Shown here piece after piece: positions 59,030-64,000 of a DNA stretch of 64,000 nucleotides. The notes under the pieces were generated by a model. It saw nothing but the letters and a program-made list of their open reading frames with translations, was not told the DNA's origin and did no database searches. The position numbers and the translations under genes are program-made. Position 1 is the stretch's first letter. Every line of letters starts with the position of its first letter. The stretch comes from CAVVGZ01 sp963747965. GTDB lineage: Bacteria > Chloroflexota > Anaerolineae > Anaerolineales > Anaerolineaceae. The stretch covers positions 62,001 to 126,000 of the forward strand of contig CAVVGZ010000010.1 of NCBI GenBank assembly GCA_963747965.1, written 5' to 3'.

Positions 59030-59464
59030 ATGGAACAGGCCAGTGTGAAATGGATCCAGAACCAAACCTTTTTAGGTACGGATTCGACCAATCACTCCAT
59101 CGTATTGTCCAGCGTGACAGATGGGCAAGGGGTGAAACCATCTGATATGCTGCTGGTTAGCCTTGCCGCCTGTACTGCAATAGATGTGGTTGAGATTTTG
59201 CGAAAGAAAAAAACACCGCTTAGCAATCTTGAAATCAAGGTCACAGGGGAACAAGACGCCAATCCACCCTGGGCTTTTCGGAATATTCACATGAAATTTC
59301 TGGTATCAGGAAGGGACTTGACCGAGAAAAATCTCAGCCAGGCAATTGAGCTGTCTGAAGGTAAGTATTGTTCTGTGGCAGCCACGATTCGCGGTGTCGC
59401 AAAAATTACCTGGGATTTTGAGATCCTCCCGGATTTCTTATCTTCTGAAAAGATTCAGCTGTAG
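59030..59464 (+). CDS. OsmC/Ohr family protein
   Basis: A 144-residue OsmC-fold protein. Both catalytic Cys are present: one in LVSLAACTAIDVVEIL and one in SEGKYCSVAATIRG, the pair that reduces organic hydroperoxides. AAAAGGA precedes the ATG at 59030. With CsoR directly upstream it may belong to a thiol-stress response. Confidence 0.92.
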   Translation: MEQASVKWIQNQTFLGTDSTNHSIVLSSVTDGQGVKPSDMLLVSLAACTAIDVVEILRKKKTPLSNLEIKVTGEQDANPPWAFRNIHMKFLVSGRDLTEKNLSQAIELSEGKYCSVAATIRGVAKITWDFEILPDFLSSEKIQL

Positions 59465-59545
59465 ACCATTTTGACCGGTACATTGTTGCTGCAGCTCAAG
59501 CCAATAAATCCTTAATTGAAACAATTCATCCCGATTTTCCATTAT

Positions 59546-59578
59546 TGATATAATCAAAACCAGAGGTTAATCACCTCT
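59546..59578 (+). promoter_or_regulatory. Extended -10 promoter and leader hairpin of thrC-thrB
   Basis: TGATATAAT (59546-59554) is an extended -10 element without a good -35. AGAGGT (59562-59567) and ACCTCT (59573-59578) form a small hairpin in the leader, 28 bases before thrC. Confidence 0.5.
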
Positions 59579-59606
59579 CTTTCTTGATTAATATTTGGAG
59601 ATTAGA

Positions 59607-60665
59607 ATGACGAATCCGGGGATCATCGGTCGCTACGGCACTTTACTCAATTTGCCGGATTACAGCCGGGTTGTGACATTGTTTGAGGGGGATACTCCCT
59701 TAATCCCTTTACCGTCAGTGGCAAAAGGTTTTGGGGGAAATTTTAAGCTGTATGTAAAATACGAAGGACTAAACCCAACTGGTTCATTTAAAGACCGGGG
59801 TATGACTGCTGCCATAAGTGAAGCCTTCGGCCGGGAAGTGAAAACCATTATCTGCGCATCCACCGGTAATACTGCCGCATCGGCGGCAGCTTACGCAGCC
59901 TATGCTGGAATGAAAGCAATTGTAATCATCCCGCAGGGCAAGGTCGCTGCCGGGAAACTGGCGGGGGCAGTTGCATATGGAGCCAGGGTCATCCAGATTG
60001 AAGGATCATTTGATAATGCCCTGGACCTTGTCCTGGAGATAAGTAAAAGACATCCCATTGCCCTCGTAAATTCACTGAATCCTTATCGTTTGGAAGGGCA
60101 GAAAACTGCTGCCTTCGAGATTTGTGATTCATTAGGCTGTGCTCCAGATTGGTTGTGCCTGCCAGTGGGCAATGCCGGGAATATCACTGCCTACTGGATG
60201 GGTTTCCGCCAGTACAACCAGCTTCACCAGACAGGGTTGCCCAGAATTCTCGGGGTGCAGGCTGCTGGCTCGGCTCCGCTGGTTGTTGGACATACCATTG
60301 CAAATCCGGACACTGTTGCAACCGCCATCCGAATTGGCAAACCAGCCCGTGGGGAAGAAGCACTTCTGGCAGCAGAGCAGTCTGATGGACGCATCATCGC
60401 AGTGACAGATGAGCAAATACTCAGCGCCCAAAGTCTTCTTTCCAACAATGGCGTTTGGGTGGAACCGGCGTCGGCTGCCGGTCTGGCAGGTTTGATCAAG
60501 GAATTTGAGGCGGGCAGGCTTAATCTGCGGGATCGATGTATCGTATTAGTGTGTACAGGACACGGCATGAAAGACCCGGATATTGTCATAAAAAAGGGAT
60601 TTGCACCAATAATCCTGCCTGCCAATCTTACCGCAATAGAAGAAGCGCTCCTGGGGGATGCATGA
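59607..60665 (+). CDS. thrC: Threonine synthase
   Basis: A 352-residue PLP enzyme making threonine from O-phosphohomoserine. NPTGSFKDRGMTAA contains the PLP Lys, and ASTGNTAASAAAYAA the phosphate-binding loop. LPVGNAGNITAYW and EPASAAGLAGL are later cofactor contacts. The start at 59607 follows TTTGGAGA. The size matches the short class (no N-terminal extension). ATGA overlap with thrB. Confidence 0.95.
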   Translation: MTNPGIIGRYGTLLNLPDYSRVVTLFEGDTPLIPLPSVAKGFGGNFKLYVKYEGLNPTGSFKDRGMTAAISEAFGREVKTIICASTGNTAASAAAYAAYAGMKAIVIIPQGKVAAGKLAGAVAYGARVIQIEGSFDNALDLVLEISKRHPIALVNSLNPYRLEGQKTAAFEICDSLGCAPDWLCLPVGNAGNITAYWMGFRQYNQLHQTGLPRILGVQAAGSAPLVVGHTIANPDTVATAIRIGKPARGEEALLAAEQSDGRIIAVTDEQILSAQSLLSNNGVWVEPASAAGLAGLIKEFEAGRLNLRDRCIVLVCTGHGMKDPDIVIKKGFAPIILPANLTAIEEALLGDA

Positions 60666-61573
60666 GTCCGCATTTTTTTCAAGTAAATGTGCCGGCAACT
60701 TCTGCCAACCTTGGCCCCGGTTTTGACTGCCTGGCCTTAGCCCTTGATCTTTGGAACAACACGACCTTTCAAGTGACAGGCAAAAAATTTCTCATTGAGA
60801 TCCAGGGTGAAGGTGAATCATTTTTGCCGGTAGATGAAAAAAACTTGATCGTCCATTCCTTTATTCACTGCCTGGATTACCTCGGATTCCCTATCCCTGC
60901 AGGTATTGAGATATTATGCCGGAATAATATTCCGACAAGCTCAGGTCTGGGTTCAAGTGCTGCTGCAGTTCTCACTGGATTACTTGCTGCTAACTGTTTT
61001 GCCAATTATCCCTTATCCAATACAGATATTCTGGGTATCGCCCTTGATTTAGAAGGACACCCCGATAATATTAGTGCAGCTTTGCTGGGAGGGCTGGTCG
61101 CCGTAACGCTGGATGAGGGGAAATGTATTACCCACAAATATGAAATTTCGCCGTTTCATGTAGCCGTGGTACTTCCCCAGGTAGAAATCTCAACCACGGT
61201 TGCTCGTGCAATACTTCCGCAGCATTATACACGCCAGGATATCGTCTATAACCTTGGGAGGGTGGCATTAATTATTGAGGCCCTGTGCAGTGGAAATATG
61301 AGTCTCTTACAAAAAACCATGCGGGATAGGCTGCACCAGCCCTATCGGCTTCCTTACATTCCGGGTGGACAATCCGCTTTGCAGGCTGCCGGACAGTTCG
61401 ATTGCGCTGTTTCACTCTCAGGAGCTGGACCGGGGTTAATCTGCTTTACAAAGGGAGACCTCCAGGAGATTACCCGGGTAATAGAATTCGAATTTCAGAA
61501 GCACGGCATTCCCTCAAAGACATGGGTGATATCTCCCACTCTTCAAGGTTCATGGATAGAAACCAAAACCTGA
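60662..61573 (+). CDS. thrB: Homoserine kinase
   Basis: A 303-residue GHMP kinase. VPATSANLGPGFDCLALAL and the ATP loop IPTSSGLGSSAAAVLTGLLAAN are diagnostic; LEGHPDNISAALLGG and SLSGAGPGLICF complete the set. It supplies O-phosphohomoserine to thrC. The start at 60662 shares bases with the thrC stop; the frame extends upstream inside thrC without support. Confidence 0.95.
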   Translation: MSPHFFQVNVPATSANLGPGFDCLALALDLWNNTTFQVTGKKFLIEIQGEGESFLPVDEKNLIVHSFIHCLDYLGFPIPAGIEILCRNNIPTSSGLGSSAAAVLTGLLAANCFANYPLSNTDILGIALDLEGHPDNISAALLGGLVAVTLDEGKCITHKYEISPFHVAVVLPQVEISTTVARAILPQHYTRQDIVYNLGRVALIIEALCSGNMSLLQKTMRDRLHQPYRLPYIPGGQSALQAAGQFDCAVSLSGAGPGLICFTKGDLQEITRVIEFEFQKHGIPSKTWVISPTLQGSWIETKT

Positions 61574-61586
61574 TACTTGACCAGTC

Positions 61587-61820
61587 TCAACGGTAAAAGA
61601 TACGCAGGATAATATTCAGCACCAGCGTGAGCAATATACTTACAACAATGGAACCGAGCAGAGGGATAACACAACTCACGCCGTTTCCTTCAATCTGGAT
61701 CGTACCTGGCAATTGCTTCAACCCGCCGAATTTTCCAAAAAGCACGATCATGGCACCAACAACCGCCATGGAAATACCAATAATGATCAGCCATCTGCCA
61801 GATTGAGAAAACAAATCCAT
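61587..61820 (-). CDS. DUF2905 family small membrane protein
   Basis: A 77-residue protein with two hydrophobic spans (RWLIIIGISMAVVGAMIVLFG and IPLLGSIVVSILLTLVLNIILRI) around KFGGLKQLPGTIQIEGNGV, the DUF2905 core. Function unknown. GAGGGA lies about 10 bases before the ATG at 61820. It is convergent with thrB. Confidence 0.85.
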   Translation of the reverse strand: MDLFSQSGRWLIIIGISMAVVGAMIVLFGKFGGLKQLPGTIQIEGNGVSCVIPLLGSIVVSILLTLVLNIILRIFYR

Positions 61821-61917
61821 CAACAGGTTCCCTCACAAAAAACGGAAAGGTTGTCCAAAAAAATCGACCGTTCAAATTCGCTGGAATGGCCGGCCAGAAA
61901 ATTGACTGCAGGAAGAA

Positions 61918-62226
61918 TTAATTCCAGTCGGAATCTTGCGGGAAGAGATTTAAATATGGTGTTCCACGGCGGGGTTCTGCCATCATATCAGCAACCGTTT
62001 CCTTCCACTTTAGATAATGGGCTGTCAATTTGTGTAAGTCAGCATCAGCAGGGCTGCGATACACTTCATATAGGATAAATCGGGTTGGATCAGCTTTCTG
62101 CTGCAGGATATCAAACCGGACAATTCCAGGTTCAGAGACGCTGTTCTGTGCATTGAGAAGGGAAGCACTCTTAAAACCCTCCACTTTTTCCGTTTTTACT
62201 TGAATTTCAACAACCACAATATGCAT
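61918..62226 (-). CDS. Antibiotic biosynthesis monooxygenase (ABM)-domain protein
   Basis: A 102-residue ABM-fold protein of the LsrG/quinol monooxygenase-like group: MHIVVVEIQVKTEKVEGF, EPGIVRFDILQQKADPTRFILYEVYRS, AHYLKWKETVADMM. His in TAHYLKW is the usual conserved position. It could be an isomerase or a small oxygen-using enzyme; no lsr genes are nearby, so function stays open. AGGAGG-like site upstream. Confidence 0.85.
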   Translation of the reverse strand: MHIVVVEIQVKTEKVEGFKSASLLNAQNSVSEPGIVRFDILQQKADPTRFILYEVYRSPADADLHKLTAHYLKWKETVADMMAEPRRGTPYLNLFPQDSDWN

Positions 62227-62368
62227 TAGGTTCCTCCTTGATCCTGGTCATAAGGCTGAATCCATATAATTTTACGCCATAATCCTTTGAGCCGAAACCA
62301 GATATTAATACATTCAGGATGATGCTAATAAACAATCCGGATCGTTCAAATGGTTCATGCCATAAATC

Positions 62369-62384
62369 AAAGGTTCGAACCTTT
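62369..62384. promoter_or_regulatory. 16-base perfect palindrome
   Basis: AAAGGTTCGAACCTTT is its own reverse complement. It lies between the divergent ABM and LysM genes and could be a regulator site. It resembles a tRNA T-loop motif by chance only; no cloverleaf surrounds it. Confidence 0.4.
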
Positions 62385-62475
62385 CCTTTGAATTGTATAC
62401 CTGGCCTATGGTATAGTATTATTAAGGTAAAATGGATATAAACCTACACGAATAAGGTTTTTCCAATAAGCTTTC

Positions 62476-62504
62476 TTGACGGAAGTTGCTGGCTATGCTA
62501 CGAT
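62476..62504 (+). promoter_or_regulatory. Promoter of the LysM lipoprotein
   Basis: TTGACG (62476-62481), 17-base spacer, TACGAT (62499-62504) with an extended TG element (TGCTACGAT). The predicted start is about 60 bases before the gene; AAGGAG lies close to the ATG. Confidence 0.7.
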
Positions 62505-62572
62505 GATTTTAGTAAAGGTTTTATAAACGACCTGGAAGAGTGTTGTTCTATTAGCAGGAAGGAGATCATGCC

Positions 62573-63211
62573 ATGAAAAAAAATTGGTTTACCATTGTTA
62601 TCTTTGTCATAGCTATTCTATTAATTCTTGCAACCGTTTCCTGCCAGCGCACAGCTTCAAAAGAAGCCGTGATTACCCCGACTCTTATGGATGAATTGCC
62701 ATTCCCGGTGGCAACCCAACCCCCGGTAATATTAGACGTCCTCGATAGCACACAAACAGCAATTGCTGTTCAAGGCGGGGAGGTTCAGGAAACTCAACCG
62801 ACCGTAGAACCCACCGAAGAGCCACAACCCACCGCTACCTCCACCCCGGTTGTATTCCCGACCTCAACCCCGGGCAGACCGGAGACATACATCCTGCAGC
62901 AGGGCGAGTTCCTTTATTGTATCGCCCGCCGCTTCAATGTAAACCCTGCTGATTTAATCAGCCTGAATGGCATCACTGAGGGTACCATCCTCAATCCAGG
63001 AATGGAATTAAAGATCCCAACCTCCGGTACCTGGGAGTTGGGACCTCGCTATCTGAAAGAACATCCGGCCGAGTACACCGTTGTGGCCGGAGACACCATT
63101 TATAAGATCGCCTGTGATTTTGGTGATGTGTCTCCAAATGAGATCATGGATGCCAACCAGATAGAGAGTGCCGAGACTTTAATCGTCGGTCAGGTATTGC
63201 TGATACCGTAA
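62573..63211 (+). CDS. LysM-domain lipoprotein
   Basis: A 212-residue surface protein. The signal peptide ends in a lipobox-like LATVSC (Cys24). A Pro/Thr/Glu linker spans residues 45-100. Two LysM modules follow, at about 105-150 (YILQQGEFLYCIARRFNVNPADLISLNG) and 163-212 (YTVVAGDTIYKIACDFGDVSPNEIMDAN). LysM binds N-acetylglucosamine polymers such as peptidoglycan. There is no catalytic domain. AAGGAG lies upstream. Confidence 0.92.
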   Translation: MKKNWFTIVIFVIAILLILATVSCQRTASKEAVITPTLMDELPFPVATQPPVILDVLDSTQTAIAVQGGEVQETQPTVEPTEEPQPTATSTPVVFPTSTPGRPETYILQQGEFLYCIARRFNVNPADLISLNGITEGTILNPGMELKIPTSGTWELGPRYLKEHPAEYTVVAGDTIYKIACDFGDVSPNEIMDANQIESAETLIVGQVLLIP

Positions 63212-63241
63212 ATAAAAATATAAGAAGTTGATAGAATCCTG

Positions 63242-63268
63242 GGCGGGGGTTCTGCCCCCGCCATTTTT
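63242..63268 (+). terminator. Terminator after the LysM gene
   Basis: GGCGGGGG pairs with CCCCCGCC around a 5-base loop, then ATTTTT. It ends 12 bases before the NUDIX start, which must then have its own or read-through transcription. Confidence 0.85.
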
Positions 63269-63280
63269 CCTACTTTGCCT

Positions 63281-63811
63281 ATGAATTACGAAATACTTTC
63301 ATCGGAAACCCAATACCGGGGTAAGATACTGGATGTAGAGCGGGTGAACGCCCGGATGCCGGACGGTAAAACAGGCACATTTGACCTGGTAGTACATAGC
63401 GATTCTGTATCCATCTTACCGCTGGATGATCATGGCAATATCTGGTTTGTTAACCAATACCGTTTGGGAGCAAAAAAAGTGCTTTTAGAACTTCCTGCGG
63501 GTGTCATGGAAAGTGGCGAAGACCCTCTTTTCTGTGCTCACCGTGAGATCCGTGAGGAAATTGGCATGGACGCCGTATCGATGGTTCTACTAGGGAAAAG
63601 CTACCTGGCGCCCGGTTACTCTACAGAAGCCATGTTTTTTTTCCTGGCCAGGGGGTTGCGAAAATCTCCTCTGCAGCAGGATGAGGATGAATTTATTGAG
63701 ATTGAGAAAATCCCGGTTTCGGGTTTATCCGCCTTGCTTGAGAGAAGAATCATAGAAGACTCAAAAACCCTGGCCGCATTAATGCTTGCTTGGCCGCTGC
63801 TCAAGGTATGA
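63281..63811 (+). CDS. NUDIX hydrolase, probable ADP-ribose pyrophosphatase
   Basis: A 176-residue NUDIX protein. The box runs G-VMESG-E-DPLFCAH-REIREEIGM, matching G-x5-E-x7-REUxEExGU with the metal-binding Glu residues. The N-terminal sheet (YRGKILDVERVNARMPDGKTGTFDLVVHSDSV) and the dimer-forming QYRLGAKKVLLELPAGVME are those of ADP-ribose pyrophosphatases. The 189 bases to the window end hold no gene I can support. Confidence 0.9.
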   Translation: MNYEILSSETQYRGKILDVERVNARMPDGKTGTFDLVVHSDSVSILPLDDHGNIWFVNQYRLGAKKVLLELPAGVMESGEDPLFCAHREIREEIGMDAVSMVLLGKSYLAPGYSTEAMFFFLARGLRKSPLQQDEDEFIEIEKIPVSGLSALLERRIIEDSKTLAALMLAWPLLKV

Positions 63812-64000
63812 CCAAAATTGGTTTGGTTTCAAGCGGGGACATATTTCACCGATGACGAAATTTTGCGGTCGTGAAAAATGCCTATAAATATGACAGGGTA
63901 CAGGCTGTTTGATGACCAATATTACTATCCTTATCCGCATATTTATAATAAACTGATTGATTGAGTGGTTCTTATTAATACGTGATCTCTCAATTCTTGG

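Larger units (their letters stand above)
62227..62572. other. Intergenic region between ABM and LysM genes
   Basis: 346 bases. It contains a 16-base palindrome (62369-62384) and the LysM gene promoter (62476-62504), both listed. No ORF, RNA or repeat beyond these could be supported. Confidence 0.6.

Noticed and set aside
62369..62384. GGTTCGAACC as a tRNA T-arm
   Set aside because: No acceptor, D or anticodon stem could be found around it.

Overview
The window looks like chromosomal DNA from an anaerobic or facultative member of the Chloroflexota, probably Anaerolineae-like. This is inferred from several features: substrate-binding lipoproteins with valine/glutamate-rich stalks, secreted proteins with Pro/Thr linkers, a Gram-positive-type LexA box (GAAC-N4-GTTC), NfnAB/SudAB-like flavoproteins, and a polyferredoxin with a DUF362 partner. 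No rRNA, tRNA, CRISPR array, transposase or phage gene was seen.

Layout. 1-12.5 kb is a catabolic island: a molybdenum hydroxylase of the xanthine dehydrogenase family (FAD and 2Fe-2S parts fused; the gene runs off the left edge), an IclR regulator, a frameshifted M20 amidohydrolase, a polar-amino-acid-type ABC importer with two permeases, a DUF3830 protein, a DUF6282 amidohydrolase-like protein and a frameshifted TIM-barrel isomerase. 13.2-19.6 kb is an oxidative TCA block: citrate synthase and an IclR regulator face isocitrate dehydrogenase and aconitase across a shared operator region. 19.7-40.5 kb is mixed housekeeping: SUI1, MFS and PPK2 (both frameshifted), polyferredoxin/DUF362, DegV, LexA with a complete SOS promoter, a TipAS-type MerR, RidA, an amidohydrolase, MtnA, a large M23-like lipoprotein, the NfnAB/SudAB-like pair and a NifS-like desulfurase.

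40.5-51.5 kb is one long minus-strand operon holding the shikimate pathway and the Phe/Tyr branches: aroH, pheA, DAHP synthase, tyrA, aroA, aroE, aroC, a fused aroKB, aroQ and an aminotransferase. It is preceded by a consensus-like promoter, a 29-residue leader peptide with Phe and Tyr codons clustered at positions 7-13, and mutually exclusive antiterminator and terminator hairpins. This is a full transcription attenuator.

51.7-58.3 kb is the most exciting part: a minus-strand operon encoding a nearly complete eukaryote-like ubiquitin conjugation system. It contains an E1 resembling UBA3/UBA2 with a GntR winged-helix domain at its N-terminus, a four-helix membrane protein, a RING finger, an E2 whose N-terminus is itself a ubiquitin-like domain, a free 88-residue ubiquitin-like protein, a JAMM/JAB isopeptidase, an FHA membrane protein and a VWA membrane protein. 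The fused and free ubiquitin-like domains match over 88 residues and end at the same Ala-Gly. The E2 and the VWA protein share an identical C-terminal octapeptide. The operon has a perfect-consensus promoter with a palindrome on its start site, a likely target of the GntR-E1 protein. 58.4-64 kb is ordinary: FmdB, CsoR, OsmC, thrC-thrB, DUF2905, an ABM monooxygenase, a LysM lipoprotein and a NUDIX hydrolase.

Four genes carry one single-base frameshift each (M20, TIM barrel, MFS, PPK2). These look like residual indel errors or recent decay.
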